In this document: positions 1-8,776 of the stretch, piece after piece | How the letters are laid out: each line of letters starts with the position of its first letter | Position numbering within the stretch: position 1 is the stretch's first letter | Assembly: GCA_963791295.1 (NCBI GenBank) | Contig: CAWBRY010000004.1 | Location: 124,001 to 188,000 of the forward strand | DNA: 64,000 nt | Reading direction: 5' to 3' | DNA from: CAWBRY01 sp963791295 | GTDB taxonomy: Bacteria > Bacteroidota > Bacteroidia > Chitinophagales > Chitinophagaceae | The notes under the pieces: generated by a model | The model's input: only the letters and a program-made list of their open reading frames with translations | What the model was told of the DNA's origin: nothing | Databases searched by the model: none | Made by a program: the position numbers and the translations under genes

Positions 1-939
1 AGCGCCTACGAAACCCGAAATCTGCGTTTCTTTTTTAATGACACCAACATTCCATCCGTTATCCTTAATAAATTCATAAATATTATCGTCCTGCTTCAAT
101 GTGTAGTAATAATCGGGATATCCAAAGCCCAGGGGGTGAGTATTATCCAAATTGACTTTGAGAATAGCGCCGGGAATGTTTGCTGAAACGGCCTCCCGCT
201 CGCGATCGCTGAATTTCTTCAAAGATGAATAAATGCTGTCTTTGCTCGTTTTATTTTCGCCTTCATCTTCCGTCTTTTTCTGCCGGATACCCATCTCTGC
301 TTTCGCGAGTTGACTAACGGCGCTCTCCAGGGCCACTACCCTGCCACCTTTGGTGATCCAGTCTTTGAATAGATCTGTACCTGTTTTGTCGTTCAAAAAC
401 CGGTAGTTGCCGTCCGGCATGATCAAAACATCGACATCGCTCCATTTAACATGATTGAAGTCGTTGGCATTGATCAACGTTAACGGATAACCGATCTGCT
501 GCTCGAAGAAATGCCAGATCTCTCCCGCACCCGATGAACTAACGCCTTCGCCGGTAAGCATCGCCACTCTTAGAGATTTCAATGGATGAACTTTATCACT
601 GCCGAAATCATATCCTTTGTCGACGAAGCCGCTCGATACAGGATATAGTTGGATACCTTCTGCGTCTGCGATCTCTTTTACTTTGCTCCATAAGGTTGAT
701 CCAAACGACTTGTTAGCCGTCTTTAATATAATAAGAGCACCGCGATCAAACTTGTTTCCATTTAATTCGAATGGCTGCTCAGCAAACCTTAGCAATACTC
801 CCTTCTGTAGTAATTTGCCGGCGAACCTTACTACGCCGATGCCGGTCCAGGGAATTACATAGCCGTATTCTGTTTCTGCATTTACCGGCTTGGTACTCGC
901 GGACACGAGGGCCTGGATTGATCCTGTCTCTCGACGCAT
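1..939 (-). CDS. M14-family peptidase, C-terminal part (frameshifted, runs off window start)
   Basis: This frame stays open from about position 945 to base 1 and continues beyond the window. It reads as the C-terminal part of the zinc carboxypeptidase encoded upstream at 779-2374: the frame of the upstream piece fails at about 900-945 and sense resumes here with one net extra base. The segment contains the stretches VRVAMLTGEG-like (about 540-570) and DVDVLIMPDGNYRF (about 390-435), which resemble the class I glutamine-amidotransferase-like domain that follows the peptidase domain in many Bacteroidota M14 proteins. The nominal ATG at 939 is probably not a true start. Function as a separate protein is unlikely. 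Confidence 0.6.
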   Translation of the reverse strand, partial: MRRETGSIQALVSASTKPVNAETEYGYVIPWTGIGVVRFAGKLLQKGVLLRFAEQPFELNGNKFDRGALIILKTANKSFGSTLWSKVKEIADAEGIQLYPVSSGFVDKGYDFGSDKVHPLKSLRVAMLTGEGVSSSGAGEIWHFFEQQIGYPLTLINANDFNHVKWSDVDVLIMPDGNYRFLNDKTGTDLFKDWITKGGRVVALESAVSQLAKAEMGIRQKKTEDEGENKTSKDSIYSSLKKFSDREREAVSANIPGAILKVNLDNTHPLGFGYPDYYYTLKQDDNIYEFIKDNGWNVGVIKKETQISGFVGA

Positions 940-2374
940 AGGCACTTAACCCATAGGCATAAGGTAATGACCAGGCGGAAATATCGTATGTAATGGAGTC
1001 AACCAATCTGGATTTGGGCTCGAATAAAACTCTCACCATGGCTGATTTAGGCTGATAGGCACTTATTACAATATCGCTGCTTCCCATCGTAAAACTCTCT
1101 TCCTTTCCTGAATTATAGTTGTAACCTCTGGCATTACCAGAGCCTGAACCATATTGAATTTCATTTCGATCCAGCAACTCCAGCAATGAATGGATCCTTT
1201 CTACATCCCTCGGATCATTACGAATGACAAAACTTTTATACTCACCTGGTGCGGCAGCGACCGCTTCATTAAAAAATTTCCGGAATTCTTTTATCAATTT
1301 TGGAGCATTCAGGGACGATATCTCGATCGTGCTTAATGCGGTGGTATAATGATGTATAGCCCGGTCATATAAAGTGAGGGTATCATTTTCATGAGTGATA
1401 ACGCCAAGGCCGCCTGCTCCTCCTCCACCCTGCTCATAAGTCATCCCAATACCTCCATTGTATACCGGGTAGGTGTCACCGTAAGACGGATAGAACAGGT
1501 CAAATTCTTCCTTGGTAAAAAACAACCAACCATTTGCGTCAAAATATTTTGCATTGTTCTTACCGATCGTTACCTGGAACTCGCGTTGCCACGGAGTGAT
1601 GACATCATGATAAGGTTGTGCAGCCGGTGCAAAATAATAAGGACTATTGATCCATTGTTCATGGAAATCTACATGAACATGAGGCAACCATTTATTGTAC
1701 ATTTTCATTCTTTGCTGGCTCTCCACCTGTGATTGCCACGCCCAATCGCGGTTCAAATCAAAATTATAGTGATTGGTTCTGCCACCAGGCCATGGTTCAT
1801 GATGTTCCCTGGAAATCAGTTGGGGATCAAAATTTTTTCCAACCACCGAATTAAACCAATTGACGTAACGATCTCTGCCATCGGGATTAATGCAGGGATC
1901 AATAACTACCAGCGTATTTTTCAGCCATTCTTTAGATTTAGAATGCGAGGGGTCCACCAATGAATAGATTGTGAGCATTGACGCTTCCGAGCTGGAAGTC
2001 TCGTTACCATGAACATTAAAGCTTAACCAAACGATGGCGGGAGCATTCTCTTCCATGGCGGCCATCTTGTCCCGCGCCTGGTTTGCGAGCCGCAAATTAT
2101 TCATCCGGATGTTTTCGAGCCGTTGGATATTTTCTGCGCTCCCCACAAATGCCAATAGCAGAGGCCTTCCTTCATTGGTCTCACCGTACTGTTCCAGTTT
2201 TACCTGGGCAGGCGAGCTTGCTGCTACGTGATTGAAATAACTGACAATTCTCCAATGAGGCGTGTAGCGTGTGCCGATCTTATATCCTAAAAATTCTTCA
2301 GGAGATTTCAACTGTGCCCTGGATAATGAGACAGAACTAAAAAAGATGAAGATTAAAATAATTTGCCTACGCAT
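779..2374 (-). CDS. M14 zinc carboxypeptidase, N-terminal part, signal peptide, frameshifted
   Basis: Secreted M14 (carboxypeptidase A-like) metallopeptidase. A signal peptide is visible (MRRQIILIFIFF, then an Ala-Gln cleavage site). The zinc ligands fit HGNE (in FNVHGNETSSSEA) and the His of HVDFHEQ, the substrate-binding NPDGRDRY follows, and MTYEQGG is a candidate for the catalytic Glu. Real homology ends near YGLSAYAS, about codon 480; the last 50 or so codons are out-of-frame. The continuation lies in the next frame (1 to about 939), which fits a one-base insertion or two-base deletion between about 900 and 945. The peptidase domain itself is complete. The gene is divergent from gamma-glutamyltransferase. 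The frameshift may be a real lesion or a sequencing error. Confidence 0.75.
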   Translation of the reverse strand: MRRQIILIFIFFSSVSLSRAQLKSPEEFLGYKIGTRYTPHWRIVSYFNHVAASSPAQVKLEQYGETNEGRPLLLAFVGSAENIQRLENIRMNNLRLANQARDKMAAMEENAPAIVWLSFNVHGNETSSSEASMLTIYSLVDPSHSKSKEWLKNTLVVIDPCINPDGRDRYVNWFNSVVGKNFDPQLISREHHEPWPGGRTNHYNFDLNRDWAWQSQVESQQRMKMYNKWLPHVHVDFHEQWINSPYYFAPAAQPYHDVITPWQREFQVTIGKNNAKYFDANGWLFFTKEEFDLFYPSYGDTYPVYNGGIGMTYEQGGGGAGGLGVITHENDTLTLYDRAIHHYTTALSTIEISSLNAPKLIKEFRKFFNEAVAAAPGEYKSFVIRNDPRDVERIHSLLELLDRNEIQYGSGSGNARGYNYNSGKEESFTMGSSDIVISAYQPKSAMVRVLFEPKSRLVDSITYDISAWSLPYAYGLSAYASRDRINPGPRVREYQAGKCRNRIRLCNSLDRHRRSKVRRQITTEGSIAKVC

Positions 2375-2476
2375 GTAATTAAATTTGGTTTGGCAAGATA
2401 ATTTAAAGTCGCTAGAGTTATGGAAGTATATACCTTAGTTACCCCAAGAACTTTATATAACTTAGAGAACCTAATC

Positions 2477-4207
2477 ATGAAAATTTTTGTCTTATTCGCA
2501 CTAGCCTTCTTCTCGGCTTGTCATACTTCAACAAAATATCAGAAAGCATCGATCCCGATTGATCCTTTTCAATACCGCATTCAAAAGAAAGTTGAAGTAG
2601 AGAATGGAGCCGTCGTTTCAGCACATGAATTGGCCAGCAAAGTAGGACTCGAAATTCTGAGATCCGGAGGCAATGCCGTGGATGCCGCGATCGCCACGCA
2701 ATTAGCATTAGCCGTTGTTTACCCAAATGCAGGTAACCTGGGCGGTGGCGGTTTTATGATAGCCAAACTTAGCGATGGCCAGGAGCTCGCCCTCGATTAT
2801 CGGGAAATGGCTCCGGGTAAGGCTCACCGTGATATGTATCTCGATTCGGCGGGCGATGCAAGAATGGACAAAAGCCAGGACGGCCACTTATCAGCAGGCG
2901 TTCCCGGAACAGTAGCCGGCCTTTTTGCCTGCATGAAATATGCAAAGCTTTCTTTTAGCGCACTCATTCAACCAGCCATCTTTCTGGCTGAAAACGGATT
3001 TGCGATCACCGAAAGGGAAGCTGCATCATTTAATGGCTTGCAGGGAGAACTCAGGCAATTCAATACCATCATGCCGGTTTTTGTGAAGACCAACCCATGG
3101 AAGGCGGGCGACACATTAATTCAAACAGACCTTGCCAATACATTAAAAAGAATTCGCGACCAGGGACTGCCGGGTTTTTATGAAGGCGAGACTGCCAGGT
3201 TGATCGTAGAGGAAATGCAGAGAGGTGGAGGGATCATTACTCTGGAAGACCTAAAAAATTATAAAGCAAAGTTTCGCGAGCCTCATACGTTCGAATACAA
3301 GGGCTATAAGATCGTCGGCATGCCCATGCCGAGTAGTGGGGCGATACTGCTTCATCAAATGATGAAGATGATAGAAAACCGCAACATTGCTTCCATGGGT
3401 TTCCAGTCTGTGCAAGCGGTGCAGCTGATGACGGAAGCTGAAAGAAGAGCTTATGCCGACAGGGCCAAATATATGGGCGACGCCGATTTTTACAAGGTTC
3501 CTGTCAAAGCAATGACCAGCGATAAATACCTGGCTGAACGAATGAAAGATTACGATCCATTGAAAGCAGGAAACAGCAGGGACATACAACCGGGAGTCAT
3601 GGCCGCCTATGAGAGCGAAGAGACCACTCACCTTTGTGTTATTGATAACGAGGGCAATGCTGTTTCCGTAACCACTACACTCAATAATTCTTATGGCAGC
3701 CGGACCGTCATTGGTAGGGCAGGCTTCTTTTTAAATGATGAAATGGATGATTTTAGTGTGAAGCCCGGAATACCGAATATGTATGGCGCCGTCGGCGGTG
3801 AAGCCAATGCCATCGCGGCGGGTAAGCGAATGTTAAGTTCAATGGCTCCGACCATTGTTTTAAAGAATGAAAAACCATATATTGTTGTCGGGACACCAGG
3901 AGGTACGACTATTCCCACATCCGTATTTCAAACCCTGGTAAACATTATTGAGTTCGGCATGAGTTCAGAAGATGCCGTTTACAAGCCCAAATTTCACCAC
4001 CAATGGCTACCAGACAGCATTGGCATCGAAAGCGGATTCCCTGCCGCCGTTCGTGATTCACTAGTGAGAATAGGTTATTCATTCATTGAAAGAGGCGAAA
4101 TTGGAAGAACAGAGCTCATCAGGATAATACCGACCGACGGCTCAAAAAATAAACGGATAGAAGCGGTTGCGGATAACCGTGGGGAGGATTCTGCGGAGGG
4201 TTGGTAA
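2477..4207 (+). CDS. ggt: Gamma-glutamyltransferase (glutathione hydrolase), putative lipoprotein
   Basis: Ntn-hydrolase that cleaves gamma-glutamyl bonds of glutathione in the periplasm. The signature around TTHLCVIDNEGNAVSVTTTLN is intact; its first Thr (residue 383 from this start) is the expected autocatalytic cleavage site and nucleophile. The SSM and PGG elements of the small subunit are also present (SSMAPTIV, VGTPGG). The large subunit begins HELASKVGLEILRSGGNAVDAAIA, typical for the family. I chose the ATG at 2477 because it opens a signal sequence (MKIFVLFALAFFSAC) whose Cys could be lipidated; an in-frame ATG at 2420 would put 19 unlikely residues before it. The 576-residue length is normal. 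A DinB-like gene follows after 24 bases. Confidence 0.93.
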   Translation: MKIFVLFALAFFSACHTSTKYQKASIPIDPFQYRIQKKVEVENGAVVSAHELASKVGLEILRSGGNAVDAAIATQLALAVVYPNAGNLGGGGFMIAKLSDGQELALDYREMAPGKAHRDMYLDSAGDARMDKSQDGHLSAGVPGTVAGLFACMKYAKLSFSALIQPAIFLAENGFAITEREAASFNGLQGELRQFNTIMPVFVKTNPWKAGDTLIQTDLANTLKRIRDQGLPGFYEGETARLIVEEMQRGGGIITLEDLKNYKAKFREPHTFEYKGYKIVGMPMPSSGAILLHQMMKMIENRNIASMGFQSVQAVQLMTEAERRAYADRAKYMGDADFYKVPVKAMTSDKYLAERMKDYDPLKAGNSRDIQPGVMAAYESEETTHLCVIDNEGNAVSVTTTLNNSYGSRTVIGRAGFFLNDEMDDFSVKPGIPNMYGAVGGEANAIAAGKRMLSSMAPTIVLKNEKPYIVVGTPGGTTIPTSVFQTLVNIIEFGMSSEDAVYKPKFHHQWLPDSIGIESGFPAAVRDSLVRIGYSFIERGEIGRTELIRIIPTDGSKNKRIEAVADNRGEDSAEGW

Positions 4208-4231
4208 TTAAAGAAATAGCAATTCCTATTT

Positions 4232-4789
4232 ATGTATAGCAAAAACATCAGTAAGGATTTTTTATCAACCGCCATTCGTCGTCTCAGGTATTATAAGGAC
4301 CTCGGGGAAAAAACATTTGAGCAATTGTCGGATGAGGATTTCCACTATCGTCCCAATGAGGATTCCAATAGCATTGCCATCATTATCCAGCATCTGCATG
4401 GCAATATGGTAAGCCGGTGGACAAATTTCCTAACTGAGGATGGGGAAAAGGAGTGGCGGCAAAGAGATGAGGAATTTGAGGTCCATGGCCTGACCAAAGA
4501 GATGGCTATCGACCTATGGCAGAAAGGATGGGATTGCTTTTTAGGAGCCTTGAAGGCACTATCTGAGACTGATCTTTCAAAAACAGTATTTATCAGGCAT
4601 GAGCCCCTTACAGTCGTAGACGCTATTAACCGGCAACTGGCACATTACCCCTATCATATTGGCCAGATTATCTATATCGGCAAGCTTCTCAAAAGCAAGG
4701 AATGGAAAAATTTATCCATTCCAAAAGCAAAGCCTTTGGAATTTGGATCAGATGAAGAAGTCATTGACCCGGCCACCAACCTTGGCTGA
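4232..4789 (+). CDS. DinB-like/DUF1572 family protein
   Basis: A 185-residue four-helix-bundle protein of the DUF1572/DinB superfamily. His54 (IIQHLHGN) and His138/His142 (AHYPYHIGQ) are placed like the metal-binding histidine triad of DinB-fold proteins. Family members are usually metal-dependent thiol transferases or of unknown role, and nothing here names a substrate. It follows gamma-glutamyltransferase by 24 bases on the same strand. Co-transcription and a thiol-related role are possible but inferred from position only. Confidence 0.75.
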   Translation: MYSKNISKDFLSTAIRRLRYYKDLGEKTFEQLSDEDFHYRPNEDSNSIAIIIQHLHGNMVSRWTNFLTEDGEKEWRQRDEEFEVHGLTKEMAIDLWQKGWDCFLGALKALSETDLSKTVFIRHEPLTVVDAINRQLAHYPYHIGQIIYIGKLLKSKEWKNLSIPKAKPLEFGSDEEVIDPATNLG

Positions 4790-4852
4790 TTGTTTCCATT
4801 AGAAAATATCTATTTTTACCAAATTCCATTTTTCAATTCCCCCAACTACAAC

Positions 4853-5503
4853 ATGAAATTGTGTTTTGTGATCATTATTACCGTGACTGTCTCCTTCACG
4901 AGCATGTCGCAAGCAGCCTGGAATATTTTTGCGGGACCGCAGCTTACATCAGCGCATTATACTATTCAAGGCGTGAGACAGGACAATACTTCAAAAATCG
5001 GGTTTCAGGCGGGCGTCAGCAGCAAGGTGCCATTTGAGAACCAACTTTCATTTTCCGCTGGCGCTTTTTCGAGTATAAAGGGCTATAAAGTGAAATTCAA
5101 CAGGTCCGCGTTTCCACCAGATCTAAATGCAGTGGATAACAATACTAGCATTTTCACTATTGAAATTGCCGCGTTATTACAATTTGATTTTCGCTCGCAG
5201 CCAAATCACTTTTTTATTAAGGCTGGGCCATCTCTCGATTTCCAGATTATCGGCAGGGAAAAATTTAAGCTGGCCAATGGTACAACCCAAAATCAAGAAA
5301 TGCCGTATGGCTTTGCAAATTATGGTCGCTATGCAGCGAATTTGCTCGCCCACTTTGGATACGAAACGTCTAAAGGGCTGATCGTTTTTGTACAATACAC
5401 CCGTGGCTTAACCAGTCTGAACAATGCTGACGGAGGACCGCAGATTTTACATCGGGCGTATGGAATTGCGATAGGCAGATACCTCTATCGTCGCAGGCGA
5501 TAA
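4853..5503 (+). CDS. PorT-like outer membrane beta-barrel protein
   Basis: A 216-residue protein with an N-terminal signal peptide (MKLCFVIIITVTVSF, cleavage near SQA) followed by alternating amphipathic strands ending in an aromatic-rich C-terminus (YGIAIGRYLY), the pattern of small PorT/OmpA-like outer-membrane barrels of Bacteroidota. No catalytic motif is visible. The start at 4853 is preferred over an in-frame TTG at 4790 because it begins the signal peptide. An AT-rich stretch with TATTTTTA at 4811 upstream may be its promoter. Function unknown. Confidence 0.7.
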   Translation: MKLCFVIIITVTVSFTSMSQAAWNIFAGPQLTSAHYTIQGVRQDNTSKIGFQAGVSSKVPFENQLSFSAGAFSSIKGYKVKFNRSAFPPDLNAVDNNTSIFTIEIAALLQFDFRSQPNHFFIKAGPSLDFQIIGREKFKLANGTTQNQEMPYGFANYGRYAANLLAHFGYETSKGLIVFVQYTRGLTSLNNADGGPQILHRAYGIAIGRYLYRRRR

Positions 5504-5570
5504 GCACGCCTAAATTTGATGAAGTTGTATTGATTTTTCCACCATTCCCCGATGATACTTAATTTGGAGT

Positions 5571-6122
5571 ATGATAATTTATGCACCCTCCAACGGAGAA
5601 AAAGATCTTTTGGAGATACTGGAACTTCAGAAAATAAATCTTCCTGCTAACCTGACGGGGGAAGAGATTCAATCGCAGGGTTTTGTCACGGTATCGCATA
5701 ATCTTGAAATCCTGAAAAAAATGCACGAGATCGAGCAAAGCATTGTTGCTAAAGAAAACGATAAAGTGATTGCATACCTGCTGGCTATGACCGAAAAATC
5801 GAAATCAGATATTCCGATACTTATCCCCATGTTTGAAACTTTCGAAAAAATAAGTTACAAAGGAAAGCCCGTTTCATCATATAACTATATTGTTGTCGGC
5901 CAGGTATGTGTCGCCAAGCCGTACAGGGGAAAAGCAATACTGGACGGCAGCTATGCGGCTTATAGAGAAAGGTTCCGTGACAAATACGACTTTGCTATCA
6001 CCGAGATAGTCGCTAAGAATATGCGATCCATCAATGCACACCGGCGCATCGGATTTGACGAAGTCTATAGGTATCCTGCGCCTGAGAATGAGGAGTGGAG
6101 CGTCATGCTTTGGGATTGGTAA
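5571..6122 (+). CDS. GNAT-family N-acetyltransferase
   Basis: A 183-residue single-domain protein. The GNAT acetyl-CoA binding region is recognisable as VVGQVCVAKPYRGKAI (motif A, with the RGKAI loop that binds the CoA pyrophosphate), followed by ITEIVAKNMRSINAHRRIGFDEV (motif B, with the N-x-RSINAHRRIGF helix typical of the family). The acyl acceptor cannot be told from the sequence. It lies alone on the plus strand between the barrel protein and threonine dehydrogenase. Confidence 0.8.
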   Translation: MIIYAPSNGEKDLLEILELQKINLPANLTGEEIQSQGFVTVSHNLEILKKMHEIEQSIVAKENDKVIAYLLAMTEKSKSDIPILIPMFETFEKISYKGKPVSSYNYIVVGQVCVAKPYRGKAILDGSYAAYRERFRDKYDFAITEIVAKNMRSINAHRRIGFDEVYRYPAPENEEWSVMLWDW

Positions 6123-6179
6123 ATTTTTTTACTGCATGTGCGCTTCGCATGTACCTTGCAATCCATATTAAATTTTAAA

Positions 6180-7121
6180 ATGGTCAAGGAAAAAATATTA
6201 GTTATTGGCGCTTCGGGTCAAATCGGTGTTGAACTAACACTTGCCCTGCGCAAGATCTATGGCAATGCCAATGTGGTTGCCTCTGATCTTCGCGAAGAAA
6301 ATGAATTACTCAAAGGGACGGGTCCTTATGTGAGCCTGGATGTGATGAATAATGAAATGTTGCACGTGCAGGTGATCCGCCAGGGCATCACCCAGATCTA
6401 CCTGTTAGCGGCGATTCTTTCGGCGACGGGTGAAAAGAATCCCGGGCTTGCCTGGCATTTAAACATGCAAAGCCTGTTGAATGTATTGAATATTGCAAGG
6501 GAAGAAAAGTTGCAAAAAGTTTATTGGCCCAGTTCGATCGCTGTTTTTGGTCCCACAAGTCCCAAAGAAAATTGCCCTCAGCAAACGATCATTGAACCTA
6601 CCACTGTTTATGGCATCAGTAAATACGCTGGCGAATTCTGGTGTAATTACTATCATTTAAAATATGGCGTGGATATCCGAAGCCTGCGCTATCCTGGTTT
6701 GATATCATATAAATCTGCGCCTGGCGGTGGCACGACTGACTATGCAGTGGAAATATTTCATGAAGCCATCGAAGAAAAAAAATATACCTGCAGCCTGAAT
6801 GCAGATACGCATCTACCCATGATGTACATGCCGGATGCTATCCGCGCAACCATCGAATTGATGGAAACAGATCAGGATAAGATTTCGATTCGCACCTCCT
6901 ACAACATTTCATCGATGAGTTTTTCTCCCGCCGAAATTGCCGCTGCAATAAAAAAACATATACCGGAATTTAGTATTTCCTATCAACCGGATTATCGACA
7001 GGCTATTGCAGACAGCTGGCCTAAAAGCATTGATGACTCCGTCGCCAGAAAAGATTGGAAATGGAAAGAAGAATATGATCTGCAGGCAATGACGAAGGAC
7101 ATGCTGGAGAACCTAAAATGA
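6180..7121 (+). CDS. L-threonine 3-dehydrogenase, SDR (epimerase-like) type
   Basis: NAD-dependent extended short-chain dehydrogenase that oxidises L-threonine to 2-amino-3-oxobutyrate. The Rossmann motif GASGQIG is at residues 9-15, the catalytic Ser in WPSSIAVFG and Tyr144/Lys148 in YGISK. The C-terminal pattern DYAVEIFHEA followed by DSWPKSIDDSVARKDWKW is characteristic of the GalE-like threonine dehydrogenase family found in Bacteroidota and animals, distinct from the zinc-dependent Tdh. The ATG at 6180 is chosen over 6138 because the Rossmann fold begins there, giving a normal 313 residues. No kbl partner (glycine C-acetyltransferase) is next to it. Confidence 0.88.
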   Translation: MVKEKILVIGASGQIGVELTLALRKIYGNANVVASDLREENELLKGTGPYVSLDVMNNEMLHVQVIRQGITQIYLLAAILSATGEKNPGLAWHLNMQSLLNVLNIAREEKLQKVYWPSSIAVFGPTSPKENCPQQTIIEPTTVYGISKYAGEFWCNYYHLKYGVDIRSLRYPGLISYKSAPGGGTTDYAVEIFHEAIEEKKYTCSLNADTHLPMMYMPDAIRATIELMETDQDKISIRTSYNISSMSFSPAEIAAAIKKHIPEFSISYQPDYRQAIADSWPKSIDDSVARKDWKWKEEYDLQAMTKDMLENLK

Positions 7122-7132
7122 AATGTCAACTT

Positions 7133-7408
7133 CTAAAGTCGTTGGATAACGAAGTGATCAAATAATTCCGTCTCCACTTTTTTCACTTCAATACCGGTAA
7201 CGATTGCTGCGGAAGGGCCTTGACCACACCAGGCGACTAACTTATCCAATTGTTCTTTTGTTCCTGTCGCAATTACCTGTACCGACTCATCGTCTAGATT
7301 CATCACCTTTCCTGTAATTCCCAGTTTCAAAGCCACCTCTTTACAACTCTGTCGGTAATAAACGCCCTGTACTCTTCCCTTGATACTAATGGAAATGGTT
7401 TCAACCAT
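7133..7408 (-). CDS. acyP: Acylphosphatase
   Basis: A 91-residue acylphosphatase, hydrolysing carboxyl-phosphate bonds of acyl phosphates. The signature GRVQGVYYR supplies the phosphate-binding loop and catalytic Arg, and the conserved Asn is in GKVMNLDDESV. The ATG at 7408 overlaps the end of the msrC-like gene by 8 bases; a longer open frame to 7495 exists only because it runs through that gene. The pair is probably translated from one message. Confidence 0.92.
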   Translation of the reverse strand: MVETISISIKGRVQGVYYRQSCKEVALKLGITGKVMNLDDESVQVIATGTKEQLDKLVAWCGQGPSAAIVTGIEVKKVETELFDHFVIQRL

Positions 7409-7886
7409 GGGCCTCCATTTGAATTTCCTGCACGATCTGTTCCAGATGGATTTGATCGGTACTATCGAACTGATCATATTCAATGCTGTCAACATCCAAT
7501 ACTGCCACCACTGCGTTGTTCCGGATCACGGGCACTACGATCTCGGATCGGGATAAGCTACTGCAGGCGATATGCCCCGGAAACTTTTCAACGTCAGCAA
7601 CAATAATAGTCTCTCCCCTTTCCCAACTGGTACCGCAGACTCCTCTTCCTTTTTTTATCCGTGTACAGGCAATAGGACCCTGGAATGGGCCTAATACCAA
7701 TTCATTTTTTTTGACCAGATAGAACCCTACCCAAAGCCAGCCGAATTGTTCTTTAAGGGCAGCGACGATATTTGCCAGGTTGGCAACCAGGTCAGGCTCA
7801 CCATCTATTAATGCTTTTATCTGGGGAATAAGAGAGCTATATTGCTCGGCTTTATTGCCACTTGCTACCTGCAGATCTTCAGACAT
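7401..7886 (-). CDS. msrC: GAF-domain free methionine-(R)-sulfoxide reductase
   Basis: A 161-residue single GAF domain of the fRMsr family, which reduces free L-methionine-(R)-sulfoxide. The hallmark segment is present: GPFQGPIACTRI, GRGVCGTSWERGE and HIACSSLSRSEIVVPV, giving the three cysteines expected for the catalytic and resolving thiols. A TATCTTTG -7 element lies 5 bases upstream of the ATG (7891-7898), so the transcript would have a very short leader. It overlaps acyP and is divergent from kdsA. Confidence 0.9.
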   Translation of the reverse strand: MSEDLQVASGNKAEQYSSLIPQIKALIDGEPDLVANLANIVAALKEQFGWLWVGFYLVKKNELVLGPFQGPIACTRIKKGRGVCGTSWERGETIIVADVEKFPGHIACSSLSRSEIVVPVIRNNAVVAVLDVDSIEYDQFDSTDQIHLEQIVQEIQMEAHG

Positions 7887-7890
7887 AAGG

Positions 7891-7898
7891 CAAAGATA
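7891..7898 (-). promoter_or_regulatory. Bacteroidota -7 element before msrC
   Basis: Exact TATCTTTG (TAnnTTTG) ending 5 bases before the start codon at 7886. No convincing -33 TTTG is visible at the usual distance. Confidence 0.6.
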
Positions 7899-7951
7899 TA
7901 CTCAAGAATTTTTGCCACATAAAGAAAATAGCTAACAATTATCTTTACAGC

Positions 7952-8776
7952 ATGGTAAAATTCTTAACAGATTTATTTGCCCGGCAATCCTATGATGAAG
8001 GAAATTTTTTCCTTATCGCTGGCCCTTGTGTCGTAGAAAGCGAGGAGGTTCTCATGATCGTTGCTGAAAAAGTCAGTTCCATTTGTAAGAACCTTGGCAT
8101 ACCATTTATCTTCAAATCTTCTTATCGAAAAGCGAACCGGACCAGTTCTGATTCATTCACCGGTTTGGGAGATGATACTGCTATGAAGTTATTAGCAAAA
8201 ACAGGCAAGCATTTTTCAGTTCCAATCGTTACCGACATTCATTCGCCGGAAGAAGCTTCAAAAGCTGCTCAATATGTAGATATTCTCCAAATACCCGCAT
8301 TCCTTTGCCGACAAACCGAACTGCTCGTAGCGGCAGCCAGCACCGCTAAGATCGTCAATGTAAAAAAAGGACAGTTTGTGAGTGGTGAGGCCATGAAATT
8401 TGCTGTAGAAAAGATCCGTAAGGCCGGCAATGAGCGCATAATGCTAACCGAGAGAGGAACAACTTTTGGTTACCAGGACCTGGTGGTCGATTACCGGAAC
8501 ATTCCCATTATGAAGGGGCACGGGGTACCGGTGGTGATGGATGTTACGCATTCACTTCAGCAACCCAATCAAACCACAGGTATAACAGGAGGCAATCCCG
8601 AAATGATCGCTACTATTGCGAAGGCTGCAGTAGCTGCGGAAGCAGATGGAATATTTATTGAAACGCATCCCAACCCTGCCATTGCAAAAAGCGATGGGGC
8701 AAACATGTTAAAGCTGGACTTGCTTGAAGATCTATTGAAACAACTGGTGAAATTGAGAAAGGCAACAGCTTCCTGA
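7952..8776 (+). CDS. kdsA: 3-deoxy-8-phosphooctulonate synthase (KDO8P synthase)
   Basis: Condenses phosphoenolpyruvate with D-arabinose 5-phosphate to make KDO 8-phosphate for lipid A inner core. The 274-residue TIM barrel contains LIAGPCVVESEE near the N-terminus, the substrate-binding SSYRKANRTS, NVKKGQF and the late IETHPNPAIAKSDGANM. Its presence supports a Gram-negative organism with KDO-containing lipopolysaccharide. Convergent with lolA: the two stop codons directly abut with no spacer. Confidence 0.96.
   Translation: MVKFLTDLFARQSYDEGNFFLIAGPCVVESEEVLMIVAEKVSSICKNLGIPFIFKSSYRKANRTSSDSFTGLGDDTAMKLLAKTGKHFSVPIVTDIHSPEEASKAAQYVDILQIPAFLCRQTELLVAAASTAKIVNVKKGQFVSGEAMKFAVEKIRKAGNERIMLTERGTTFGYQDLVVDYRNIPIMKGHGVPVVMDVTHSLQQPNQTTGITGGNPEMIATIAKAAVAAEADGIFIETHPNPAIAKSDGANMLKLDLLEDLLKQLVKLRKATAS

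Noticed and set aside
617..862. Plus-strand open frame opposite the M14 gene
   Set aside because: It is antisense to a frame with clear protein homology and has no motif of its own.
4790..4852. Longer form of the barrel protein using a TTG start at 4790
   Set aside because: The ATG at 4853 starts a clean signal peptide; the extra 21 residues do not fit an exported protein.
6132..6151. Imperfect palindrome GCATG/CATGC-like before the threonine dehydrogenase
   Set aside because: The arms need a two-base bulge and are short; not better than chance.
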